NCBI GenBank assembly: GCA_012295275.1
Contig: CM022672.1
Coordinates: forward strand, 29,488,472-29,552,471
Direction of reading: 5' to 3'
Length of the DNA: 64,000 bases
Source of the DNA: Chrysomallon squamiferum
Taxonomy: Eukaryota; Mollusca; Gastropoda; Neomphalida; Peltospiridae
The stretch's first letter is position 1; each line of letters opens with the position of its first letter. This document shows, piece after piece, positions 51,626 to 63,600 of this stretch. Under the pieces are notes generated by a model that saw only the letters and a program-made list of their open reading frames with translations, did not search any database and was not told the origin of the DNA. Position numbers and translations under genes: made by a program.

Positions 51626-52455
51626 GCTTGAACTAGGATAGGATAGGAAAAAAATTAACGTGCTAATCAGAGCAAGCTGTTGTGAAGCACGTCTGCGACG
51701 GGCACGCTTTCTGACAGGCCAGCGGGCGTGTCCGTCGCAGAAAAGAGTTTTGGGTAGGGAAAAGAATGGGTTCTCGCCACGATTGCAGGACACAAGGGAG
51801 TGTCCAGCATATCGGATCGTAACGAGTCGGTACGGATGTTTCGCAGCCGCAATTCGTCCCCCGTGATCTACGGCACACCGGGTCCGTGTTGTTTGCCGTC
51901 CTGGTTGTTCTGCTCTTGGCTGCTGTCGTTGTTTCTTTTTGGCTGCTGTTGTTGTTTCTTTTTTGGCTGCTTCCTTCTGGTCCACGTAGTTCAAACCTGT
52001 TTTTTTTATTTTGTTTTGTTTTTGCCAATGGTCTTTTTATTGTTTTAAAAGATATTATTAAAAAAACCTGCAACTAAAACAAAGAAGAACATAAATGTAG
52101 TTAACTTATTTACATTTTATTTTAATTTAAAAGATGTTATAAATCCTGAAGCTAGGACTAAGAATATGAGAGAAAAAAAAAAAAAAAAAAAAATTCAATT
52201 AATTAAAAAAAAAAAAAAAAAAAAAAATTAAATTGAAATATGACACCATAACCGGGTTAGTAGTGTCTGAAAGTGGGTTCGTATAGTACGTTTATCATTT
52301 TTTAATTATTAATTTAATTGGCCATTCAAATTGATCCGTCAATCAGCCGATCCATCCGTAGAACCATCAGCTGTTCAACCAATCAATCCGCAAGTCAATA
52401 GATTTATATAATTGTTGTTTGTTTTCGTGTCAAAAAAAAAAAAAAAAAAAAGGTT

Positions 52456-55425
52456 TTATAATTTGTGTTTTGTTTTGAGAATGTAATTTGTTACTGCAGC
52501 GAGGACTAACTCTCTGTCTTTCACGTTTGGTGCCAGGATGTGTTGGAGCGTGAACTCGATTTTTAGTTCCTCCAATGTATTGCGTAGTGCTTGTCTTTCC
52601 TTGGCAAAATTTGGACAGTGAAACAAGTAGTGTTTCGTGGTTTCTGAGAGTCCACAACTGCAGTTGGGTGATGTGGTGATAGAATTGCGTTTAGGTTGGT
52701 TGAGTAACCAATTCTGGCTTTGGTGAGATTGTTGTTGTGTAGTTTGTTGGCGAGTATGATTTTGGGTGTTTTGGCGAGTGGTTTGATGTTTAAGTGCCAT
52801 TTGTTTTTCGTGTTGTTCCATTCGTTTTGCCATTGTTTGTCGTAATGTTTGGCAGCGATGGAGACAATTTCGTTTATTCCGTAATGTATGTCTATGCAGA
52901 TGTCTTCGTCTTTAATGCTGAGTGACTTTTTGGCGTAATGGTCGGCAAATTCGTTGCCGATGATGCCGACGTGTGCTGGGAGCCACTCGATGGTTAGTTC
53001 TTTCTTGTTGTGTTGTATTTCCTCGTGTAGTTGTTGTATTTTCCTGAGCAGGTCTGGTCTGCTGGAACTTCCGGATTGTATTGAGATCACGGAACTTAGA
53101 CTGTCCGAGAAAATGACTGTGTGTTTGTTGTTGTTGTGTTTTACCCACAGCATGGCTCTGATGATGGCTACCAACTCGGCCGTGTATACCGAAAGGTGAT
53201 TTCTGATACGGCCGAATTGTATGCATGTGGGTTTGTTTATGTGATCTTGGGCTATGTAGGCGAATCCTACTCTCCCGTTGTCTGGGTTTTTGGATCCGTC
53301 AGTGTAGATGTGCGTGTGTTGTTTGTAGTGGTCGTTTGCAGCTGCCAAAAAAAATGATTTTTTTGAACTGAACGATCTCTGTTTTGTCAGTTTCTCTTTT
53401 GATCAGGAAAGGTGTGTTTATTGTCGGTTTTCTTTCTTTGTGGTATGCCGGCAGTGGCATTTCACCTATTCCTGTTTCCCTTTCGATTATCCTAGCTGTT
53501 GTCGGGAAATTCGATAGTAGTAGACTATGCGATTTGAAGAGTTGTCCTATCCTTTGTTTGTCGGGGACCAGATCCTTGACCGGGTGGTCTGTGTTGAGTG
53601 TGTGTATTTTCAGGTTGTATTTTAGTAGCTGCAGTTTTCTTCTGTATTTTAATGGTTGGATGCTGTATTCCGACAGGAGGCTGTTGGATGGTGTTGTGTT
53701 TGGTAGGTGGCCGATCACCCTGAGGGCACTTGATTGAATTATATCTAGTTTTTTTAAATAAAGTTTGGGAGCATTCGAGTAAGCCGTGGCTCCGTAGTCG
53801 AGCTTGGAGAGAATACGCGCTTTGTGTATCAAAATCAGCGTTGACTCGTTTGCTCCCCAACTGGTTCCGGAAATTAACTTTAGAAGATTGATTGTTTTTT
53901 TGCAGGATGCAATTATGTTGTGTATGTGGCATCGGAAGTCGAGTTGACTGTCGAATGTCACACCTAGAAATTTGAATGTCTTTGTTTGTGTTATAACGTT
54001 GTTGTCGATGTTGAGTGTGATCTTGCTGTTGTCTGATTTCTTGTTGAAAAGGAGGCATGTCGTTTTCGAAAGAGAAATCTTTATGCCCCATTTCAACGCC
54101 CAATCGTTTATGTTGTTTACGTCTTTTTGTATTTGTTTCTGTATTGCTGCGGTCGATCTTCCTGCCCGCCAAAAGGCGCAGTCGTCTGCAAAGAGTGCTG
54201 TATTTATCGGTTCCTTTGGCGGATTTCTGGCGTTGTCTTGTTGGTCGAGTGCTGTGACGATGTCGTTGATGTAGATGTTGAAGAGTGTGGGCGAGATCAC
54301 GGATCCTTGGGGGATGCCGTTTTCGATTGTCGTTTTCTCTGAGGTGTGACAGTTTACTTTGACTGCTATGGTTCTGTTGTTAATAAAGTCTTTGATAAAG
54401 TTGAACATGTTGCCTTTGATGTTGTTGATTAATTTAACTAATCCATACCATGTCGAATGCTTTTTCAATGTCTAAAAAAACTGCTATGACTTTTTTTGAT
54501 TTTCGAAAAGATTGATTAATTGATGTTTGCAGGCGTGTGATCTGGTCGTTTGTGCTGTTTCTTCCTGAAGCCGCTTTGAAATTTGCTGATTAAATTGTTG
54601 TCGTTTAAATGCTGGTTCAGGCGTGTGTTGATCATTGTTTCCAATGTTTTACACGTGTGACGTCAGCGTGATCGGCCTGTAGCTGTTGGGTAGTGAGTGA
54701 TCTTTGTGTGGTTTGGGCAAGCTGAAACATTCGGCGTGTTTCCAGTTTGTTGGAATCTTGCCGGTGGTCCATATTGCGTTGTAAAGTTCGAGTATAACCA
54801 GTAGTGTTTCGTCTGGTAGATGTTGTAATATTGTGTAGCTTATTTTATCTGGCCCCGTGGCTGTACTTTTCTTGTTTTTGAGTGCATGTTTTAATTCACT
54901 GATGTTGAATAGTTGATTGTATTTCCTGTTTTCTGTGTCTGCGGAGTGTTTGCCGATTGCTTGGTTGTCCAGTTGTTTCTTTGCGAACTTCAGTGGGAAG
55001 TTCGAATTGCTGCTGGACTTGGCGAAGGTTTGGCTGAGTAGGTCCGCTTTTTGCTTGTCAGTGAATGCGATGTTGTTTTTGCCGAGAGTGTTGATTCTGT
55101 GGTTTTTTTTTCCTTGAATGTTTTTTACTTTGGCCCACATGTCTTTGACTGATGTTTTGTGGTCGATGTTGTTGCAAAAAAGTTCCCAGTGTTCTTGTTT
55201 CGCTGTGAGTATTAGGTTGGAAACTTCTTTTTTTGATATTTTATATTTTTCGTGCGTAGAATGATTTCTGTCTTTTTTATATTGTCTTCTGCATTTGTTT
55301 TCTATACGTTCCGTCCACCAGGGAGTGGATATTTTGCCGGTGCATTTTCTGGTTTTCGGTATGTATCTGATTGCAATGGAGTGTATCGTGTTGGTGAGTG
55401 ATGCGCAGTAGGCGTCGATGTCGTA
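52456..55425 (-). pseudogene. LINE ORF2: reverse transcriptase, RNase H, C-terminal zinc knuckle (frameshifted)
   Basis: Order on the minus strand: YDIDAYCASLTNTIHS and STPWWTERIENKCRRQYKK (post-endonuclease linker), ATGPDKISYTIL and LPNSYRPITLTS (RT fingers, to 54650), a frameshift, FLDIEKAFD-like remnants and IPQGSVISPTLFNIYINDI, the catalytic FADD box (about 54190), and LKWGIKISLSKTTC (to 53300). RNase H follows in another frame with IYTDGSKNPDNG, VYTAELVAI, FSDSLSSVISI and LPAHVGIIGNEFADHYAKK (53348-52910). The last frame gives CSCGLSETTKHYLFHCP, the terminal Cys/His knuckle, and TAA near 52456. Catalytic residues are present but frameshifts at about 54.5, 53.3 and 52.7 kb inactivate it. 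Confidence 0.88.
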
Positions 55426-55429
55426 CACA

Positions 55430-55648
55430 GAAAGGGTCATCTGACTCTTTTCTCCCTCTCCTTCCATTTCCTTCACCTCTGTTTTGTCCTTAGCATCTTT
55501 CTGTATTGTCTTCTTTTCTGTATCATTTATTGTCCCTGCTTTCAGGTAGGGTTGAGGTGGCTTTGCAACGGCCGCCGCAAAGGTGAAAGCTGGCATCTGG
55601 ATCCACTCATTTTTTTTATGCCCTTCCTCGCCACACTGAAAGCAGACC
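55430..55648 (-). pseudogene. ORF1 C-terminal segment fused to ORF2 in LINE copy C
   Basis: Homologous to copies A and B from the CFQC knuckle through the MPAFTFAAAVAKPP segment to the MTLSV end, then joined in frame to the post-endonuclease linker. The rest of ORF1 and the whole endonuclease are missing at this join. Confidence 0.8.
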
Positions 55649-55803
55649 GACGATCGCAGCGCTCTCCGAATGGCAAGTTCTCGATGAGCTAAACAGCGAC
55701 CACCACCCGATACTCACCAACTACAACAGCAAGAACACCTTCTCGGACAGATCCATCTTCACACCGAATGTTCTAGGAAATCTTCGAGGACGATTCCAGG
55801 GCT
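55649..55803 (+). pseudogene. Inverted LINE endonuclease fragment
   Basis: The plus strand encodes TIAALSEWQVLDELNSDHHP followed by ILTNYNS. SDHHP is the C-terminal catalytic motif of APE-type LINE endonucleases. The orientation is opposite to the rest of copy C and it abuts the target duplication, as in 5' inversions made by twin priming. Confidence 0.8.
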
Positions 55804-55812
55804 GCTTGAACT

Positions 55813-55990
55813 TGGGTGAAAACCTCTTTTATAGAAACGCCTTCGTTATTTCGCACGGGTATCACGTTTATGAAGAATCTCCTAGAATAAATTCCAAATG
55901 TTATCGGCTAGTGATTTGAAACAAGTGTTGGGTGACTCTCTTAAATTGCTATTTAATGGTCGTTAAAACGCGTTGCGTGTTTCTCTCAGC
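55813..55990 (-). promoter_or_regulatory. U1 snRNA promoter (copy 2) displaced by the LINE
   Basis: The reverse complement contains the same blocks as the 17.46-17.63 kb promoter: TATAAAAG at 55833-55826, ATAACGAAGGCGTTTC upstream of it, GAATTTATTCTAGGAG and ACCATTAAATAGCAATT. It now points into the 5' end of LINE copy C. Confidence 0.85.
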
Positions 55991-56491
55991 TGCACCTGGT
56001 AATCAACAAAATTAATAATCGGGCTCAAACTTTTATGTTTGTCAGTGACTGACCAGAGGCTAACGAACGAGTTATAACACAATGGCCCATTATGTATTTC
56101 TTTCACTGTGACTTTTGCGAGACGTTAAATAAAAACTGTCTTAATTTTGTCCTTATAGCTAATTTTTCGCTTGGGTTATAAATGAACAGCAAGGGCTCGA
56201 ACGCATGCTGCACTGACTGAGAAGCTAAGCTTTTCTAAATATAGAAGTTATAGGTCCGAAGAATGCAACACGTGCACATTTATGTTAAGTTCACGCACAG
56301 TTCTGTTTAAATATTATTCAAATGACACAGTCCAAGGCACCAGAAACAAGTATTATTAAACCTTTAAATTTTGGCATAAATTCCTATCTTCATTATACAG
56401 TTACTTATCTTTCTAAATAATTTTATAATGACACACCAGTGTGAAATTGCTTTCTTAAATATTTATATGATCTGCTTAATAAGTGTATATT

Positions 56492-56510
56492 ATCGCTTCT
56501 CGGCCTTTTG
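56492..56510 (+). ncRNA. U2 snRNA 5' end fragment (copy B)
   Basis: ATCGCTTCTCGGCCTTTTG is identical to nt 1-19 of animal U2 snRNA; the next bases (TTTCAAATT) are not U2. The upstream TTTATAT lies at 56462-56468, -30 to -24, the same spacing as TATAAAA in the U1 promoters. Confidence 0.75.
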
Positions 56511-56647
56511 TTTCAAATTTTCAAGAAAGTACGGAGTAAGCGTGCTAGGTGTTACACCAAATCTTCACAAGTCTGATTATAGTGAGTATATTTTGATAAG
56601 TTTTGTTTGGAATTGTTTTTCTTCTTTACCGCTTATGTGAAGGTTCA

Positions 56648-57345
56648 ATGGATGAGCTTTTCGCTCACACCCCGGTATTTATCCTGGCCCTGACTGGAGA
56701 GGAAGTGTGCGCTGCTCTCGCATCCGTCACTGACCACATCGTTGCAGTGATTCCCAAGGGTAGGGATGTGTGGAGCGTCGTCGCTGACCACATCGTTGCA
56801 GTTATACCCAAGGGGAGGGATGTGTGGAGCATTGTCGCCGCTGACCAGAGCACCAAACCAGGTCGCCGTGCAAGGGATCTCCATTCGTGGCAGGCACTGT
56901 GAGGTGACCAAGCGCTTCCCAGGGGACACCTGGGTGAGGGTGAGGGGTCTCCCCCTTACAGTCGAAAACTCGTTCATGTTGGACGTTCTTTCAGACTGTG
57001 TCGTCTCCGACATTTTCAGTGTGGCGGAATACCGCCATAAAGACAGGGGAGAGGACACTGAAAACAAAACTGGAAAAACCGATACCGCGCCAACTGAACA
57101 GGCAGAACCTTAAGTTTACTGTTCACTACCGTGAACAACCGGAGGTCTGCTTTCAGTGTGGCGAGGAAGGGCATAAAAAAAATGAGTGGATCCAGATGCC
57201 AGCTTTCACCTTTGCGGCGGCCGTTGCAAAGCCACCTCAACCCTGCCTGTATAACTGATACAGAAAAGAAGACAATACACAGAGATGCTAAGGACAAAAC
57301 AGAGGTGAAGGAAATGGAAGGAGAGGGAGAAAAGAGTCAGATGAG
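56648..57345 (+). pseudogene. LINE ORF1, copy B, with internal 54-bp duplication
   Basis: ATG 56648 opens MDELFAHTPVFILALTGEE. The 18-residue unit DHIVAVIPKGRDVWSVVA is present twice in tandem (units start at 56731 and 56785). A frameshift near 56850 leads to APNQVAVQGISIRGRHCEV and WVRVRGLPLTV, another near 56990 to SSPTFSVW, and CFQCGEEGHKKNEW near 57150. The product ends in the satellite. Inactive. Confidence 0.7.
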
Positions 57346-57618
57346 TATATCTGTGTACAAGACAACAATATATATATTCATTTTATAACATCGTTACTTA
57401 ACTCGATAAATGTTTGTACAGCAGAACGATATATCTTTGTACAACGTAACAATATATATCTATTTCACGGTATGATTTAGCATAATAACCCTTTGTACAA
57501 TATAACAATGTATATTTATGTTCCAGTATCGTTAGTTATCACGATAAGTCTTTGTACAACATAACAATATATATTTATGTTATATAGTATGACAATTAAA
57601 CATGATAAAACTTTGTTG

Positions 57619-57659
<41 letters not shown>

Positions 57660-60600
57660 TTCCAGGTTCGTTACTTAACGTGATAAAACTTTGGAAAATA
57701 TATGAATCTATATGTTTATGTTAGAGAATCGTTATTTGACACGATAAGTCTTTGTACAATGTAGCAGTATATATTTATGTTCCAGTATCGTTATTTAACA
57801 CGATAAAACTTTGTACAATATAACATTTTATATTTGTGTTCCAGTCTGGTTATTTAGCGTGATAAACTTTTGTACAACATAACACTATATATTTATCTTC
57901 GAGTATAGTTACAGAACACGATAAGTCGTTCTACATCATAACAATATATATTTATGATCAGTATCGTTATTTACCTTTATGAACCTATGTTGAGCATAAC
58001 AATGTTTTTATGTTACAGTATGATTATTTAATACGATGATTCTTCGTACAATATAACAAAACATATTTATATTCCAGTCTGTTTATTTAACGTGATGATC
58101 CTTTGTACAGAATAACAATATATAATTTTGTTACGGTATGGTGATTTAACAGGATAGTCTTTGTAGAAGGCAACACTATATATCTGCGATCCAGTATCGT
58201 TATTTAAGATGATGAACCTTTTTTTACAATGTAACAATATACATATTTATGTTACGATATGATGATTTAAGATAAAAGTTTGCACAATATAACAATGTAT
58301 ATTTATGTTCCAGTGTCTTTATTTAACACGATAAGTCTCGATGCAATATAAAACTATATATTTACGTTCCAGAATCGTTTTTTAACATCATAAACCTGTG
58401 TACAAGTTAACAAAATATATTTATGATCCAGAATTGTGAGCTAATACGATAAACTCTTCTATTGTTTTTGAAGACGATAAGTCTTTGTACAAGATAACAG
58501 TATATATTTACGTTCCACTATCGTTATTTAACACGATAAATCTTTATAGCAGACAGTAATCTATATTTATGTTACAGTATTGTTACTTAAGTCTTTGTAC
58601 AACATAACAATATATATTTATGTTGCGGTATAATGATTTAACATGATAAACATTGGTACAATATAACAGTATATATTATTTTCCAGTATCCTTATTTTAT
58701 ATGATGCAAGTTTGAAGTAGATAACAATATCTATTTATTCTGTTGTCGCTTTATTTAATACGATAAATCTTTTGGTCAATAAAACATTATATGTTTAACC
58801 ACCAGTATGGTTATTTACCTTTATGAACCTTTATACATTATAACAATTTATGTTTATGTTACACTATGCTTATTTAACAGCATGATTCCTTCTGTGTTAC
58901 AGTATCATTATTTAAATTGATGTCTTTCTACAATATAACAATATAAAATGTGATACCTCAGTACGGTTTAACACGATAAACCTTGGTACAATATAACAGT
59001 ATATATTATATTCCAGCATTCTTATTTGATATGATCAAACTTTGAACTAGATAACAATATATATTTATTTTCTGGTGTCCTTATTTAATACGACAATCTT
59101 TTGTTCTATATAACCTTATATATTTAACCACCAGTCTGATTATTTAGCGTGATAATATTTGTACAGTATGACAATATATATTTATTTTACTTTATCATTA
59201 TTTAACACGATAAGTCTCTGTACAAAATAACAATATATTTTTTGTTCCAGTATGGTTATTCACCTTTCTGAACCTTTATACAGTATAACAATTTAGGATT
59301 AGGTTAAACTATGCTTATTTAACAGCATCAGTCCTTCCATATTCCAATATCGTTATTTAAATTGATGTCTTTCTACAATATAAGAATATATAATGTGATA
59401 CTTTAGTATGGTTTAACACGATAATCCTTGGTACAATATAACAGTATATATTATATTCCGGCATTCTTACTTTATATGATGAAACTTTGAACTAGATAAC
59501 AATATCTATTTATTCTGTAGTCGCTTTATTTAATACGATAAATCTTTTGGTCAATAAAACATTATATGTTTAACCACCAGTATGGTTATTTACCTTTATG
59601 AACCTTTATACATTATAACAATTTATGTTTATGTTACACTATGCTTATTTAACAGCATGAGTCCTTCTATGTTACAGTATCGTTATTTAAATTGATGTCT
59701 TTCTACAATATAACAATATAAAATGTGATACTTCAGTATGGTTTAACACGATAAATCTTGGTAGAATATAACAGTATATATTATAATGAACTATTCTTAT
59801 TTTATATGATCAAACTTTGAACTAGATAACAATATATATTTATTCTCTGGCATCTTTATTTAATACGACAACATTTTGTTCTATATAACCTTATATATTT
59901 AACCACCAGTATGATTATTTAGCCTGATAAACTTTTGTACAGGTTAACAATATATATTTATTTTACTTTATCATTATTTAACACCACAAGTCGTTCTACA
60001 AAATAATAATATATTTTTTGTTCCAGTATGGTTATTCACCTTACTGAACCTTTATACAGTATAACAATTTAGGTTTATGTTACACTATGCTTATTTAACA
60101 GCATGAGACCTTCTATGTTCCTCTATCGTTATTTAAATTGATGTCTTTCTGTAATATAACAATATAAAATGTGATACCTCAGTACGGTTTAACACGATAA
60201 ACCTTGGTACAATATAACAGTATATATTATATTCCAGCATTCTTATTTTATATGACAAAACTTTGAACTAGATAACAATATATATTTATTCTCTGATTTC
60301 TATATTTAACACGGACAACCTTTTGTTCAACATAACCTTATATATTTAACCACCAGTATGATTATTTAGCCTGATAAACTTTTGTACAGTATAACAATAC
60401 ATATTTATTTTACTTTGTCATTATTTAACACGATAAGTCGTTCTACAAAATAACAATATATTTTTTGTTCCAGTATGGGTATTTACCTGTCTGAACCTTT
60501 ATACATTATAACAATTTAGGTTTATGTTACACTATGCTTATTTAACAGGATGAGTCCTTGTATGTTCCAGTATCATTATTTAAATTGATGTCTTTCTACA

Positions 60601-63600
60601 ATATAACAATATAAAATGTGATACTTCAGTATGGTTTAACACCATAAATCTTGGTAGAATATAACAGTATATATTATAATGAACTATTCTTATTTTATAT
60701 GATCAAACTTTGACCTAGATAATAATATATATTTATTCTCTGGCATCTTTATTTAATACGACAACCTTTTGTTCAATATAACCTTGTATATTTAACCACT
60801 AGTATGATTATTTAGCCTGATAAACTTTTGTACTGTATAACAATATATATTTATTTTACTTTATCATTATTTAACGACATAAGTCGTTCTAGAAAATTAT
60901 AATATATTTTTTGTTCAAGTATGGTTATTCACCTTTCTGAACCTCTATAAAGTATAGCAATTTAGGTTTATGTTACACTATGCTTATTTAACAGCATGAG
61001 ACCTTCTATGTTCAACTATCGTTATTTAAATTGATGTCTTTCGGTAATATAACAATATAAAATGTGATACCTGAGTACGGTTTAACACGATAAACCTTGG
61101 TACAATATAACACTATATATTATTTTCCAGTATCCTTATTTTATATGATGCAAGTTTGAAGTAGATAACAATATATATTTATTCTGTTGTCGCTTTATTT
61201 AATACGATAAATGTTTTAGTCAATAAAACATTATATGTTTAACCACCAGTAAGGTTATTTACCTTTATGAACCTTTTTACATTATAAAAATTTAGGTTTA
61301 TGTTACACTATGCTTATTTAACAGCATGAGACCTTCTATGTTCCAGTATCGTTATTTAAATTGATATCTTTCTACAATATAACAATATAAAATGTGATAC
61401 TTCAGTATGGTTTAACACGATAAACCTTGGTAGAATATAACAGTATATATTATAATGAAGCATTCTTATTTTATATGATCAAACTTTGAACTAGATAACA
61501 ATATATATTTATTCTCTGATTTCTTTATTTAATACGGACAACCTTTTGTTCAATATAACCTTATATATTTAACCACCAGTATGATTATTTAGCCTGATAA
61601 ACTTTTGTACAGTATAACAATATATATTTATTTTACTTTATCATTATTTAACACGATAAGTCGTTCTACAAAATAACAATATATTTTTTGTTCCAGTATG
61701 GTTATTCACCTTTCTGAACCTTTATACATTATAACAATTTAGGTTTATGTTACACTATGCTTATTTAACAGCATGAGTCCTTCTGTGTTCCAGTATCGTT
61801 ATTTAAATTGATGTCTTTCTACAATATAACAATATAAAATGTGATACTTCAGTATGGTTTAACACGATAAATCTTGGTAGAATATAACAGTATATATTAT
61901 AATGAACTATTCTTATTTTATATGATCAAACTTTGAACTAGATAACAATATATATTTATTCTCTGACATCTTTATTTAATAGGACAATCTTTTGTTCAAT
62001 ATAACCTTATATATTTAACCACCAGTATGATTATTTAGCCTGATAAACTTTTGTACAGTATAACAATATATATTTATTTTACTTTATCATTATTTAACAC
62101 GATAAGTCTTTCTACGAAATAACAATATATTTTTTGTTCCAGTATGGTTATTCACCCTTCTGAACCTTTATACATTATAACAATTTAGGTTTATGTTACA
62201 CTATGCTTATTTAACAGCATGAGTCCTTCTGTGTTCCAGTATCGTTATTTAAATTGATGTCTTTCTACAATATAACAATATAAAATGTGATACTTCAGTA
62301 TGGTTTAACACGATAAATCTTGGTAGAATATAACAGTATATATTATAATGAACTATTCTTATTTTATATGATCAAACTTTGAACTAGATAACAATATATA
62401 TTTATTCTCTGGTATCTTTATTTAATACGACAACCTTTTGTTCAATATAACCTTATATATTTAACCACCAGTATGATTATTTAGCCTGATAAACCTTTGT
62501 ACAGTATAACAATATATATTTATTTTACTTTATCATTATTTAACACGATAAGTCGGTCTGGAAAATAACAATATATTTTTTGTTCCAGTATGGTTATTCA
62601 CCCTTCTGAACCTTTATACATTATAACAATTTAGGTTTATGTTACACTATGCTTATTTAACAGCATGAGTCCTTCTGTGTTCCAGTATCGTTATTTAAAT
62701 TGATGTCTTTCTACAATATAACAATATAAAATGTGATACTTCAGTATGGTTTAACACGATAAATCTTGGTAGAATATAACAGTATATATTATAATGAACT
62801 ATTCTTATTTTATATGATCAAACTTTGAACTAGATAACAATATATATTTATTCTCTGACATCTTTATTTAATAGGACAATCTTTTGTTCAATATAACCTT
62901 ATATATTTAACCACCAGTATGATTATTTATCCTGATAAACTTTTGTACAGTATAACAATATATATTTATTTTACTTTATCATTATTTAACACGATAAGTC
63001 TTTCAACGAAATAACAATATATTTTTTGTTCCAGTATGGTTATTCACCTTTCTGAACCTTTATACAATATAACAATTTAGGTTTATGTTACATTATGCTT
63101 ATTTAACAGCATGAGTCCTTCTGTGTTCCAGTATCGTTATTTAAATTGATGTCTTTCTACAATATAACAATATAAAATATGATACTTCAGTATGGTTTAA
63201 CACGATAAATCTTGGTAGAATATAACAGTATATATTATAATGAACTATTCTTATTTTATATGATCAAACTTTGAACTAGATAACAATATATGTTTATTCT
63301 CTGGTATCTTTATTTAATACGACAACCTTTTGTTCAATATAACCTTATATATTTAACCACCAGTATGATTATTTAGCCTGATAAACTTTTGTACAGTATA
63401 ACAATATATATTTATTTTACTTTATCATTATTTAACACGATAAGTCGGTCTGGAAAATAACAATATATTTTTTGTTCCAGTATGGTTATTCACCCTTCTG
63501 AACCTTTATACATTATAACAATTTAGGTTTATGTTACACTATGCTTATTTAACAGCATGAGTCCTTCTGTGTTCCAGTATCGTTATTTAAATTGATGTCT

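Larger units (their letters stand above)
51635..55803 (-). mobile_element. LINE copy C inserted at U1 position -1
   Basis: The element is bounded by GCTTGAACT at 51626-51634 and 55804-55812, a 9-bp target duplication that corresponds to U1 -9 to -1. Its 3' end (minus strand) is a CCTATCCTATCCTA tail. 51635-52455 is 3' UTR-like with A/T runs at 52170-52230 and 52432-52450. 52456-55430 encodes RT and RNase H. 55430-55648 is the C-terminal part of ORF1, and 55649-55803 is an inverted endonuclease piece. RT plus RNase H plus CCHC ORF1 suggests the I/Nimb group of LINEs, but the clade needs a tree. Confidence 0.85.
56170..57345 (+). mobile_element. LINE copy B: U2-like 5' flank plus ORF1
   Basis: Co-linear with copy A (minus strand). 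It starts near AAATGAACAGCAAGGGCTCG, includes a TTTATAT element at -30 from the U2 start, the U2 5' end at 56492-56510, a leader and ORF1. It is cut off by the satellite at about 57345. Confidence 0.75.

Noticed and set aside
51491-51994. 167-aa minus-strand ORF
   Set aside because: It covers the LINE 3' UTR and runs into the U1 body; no protein family resemblance.
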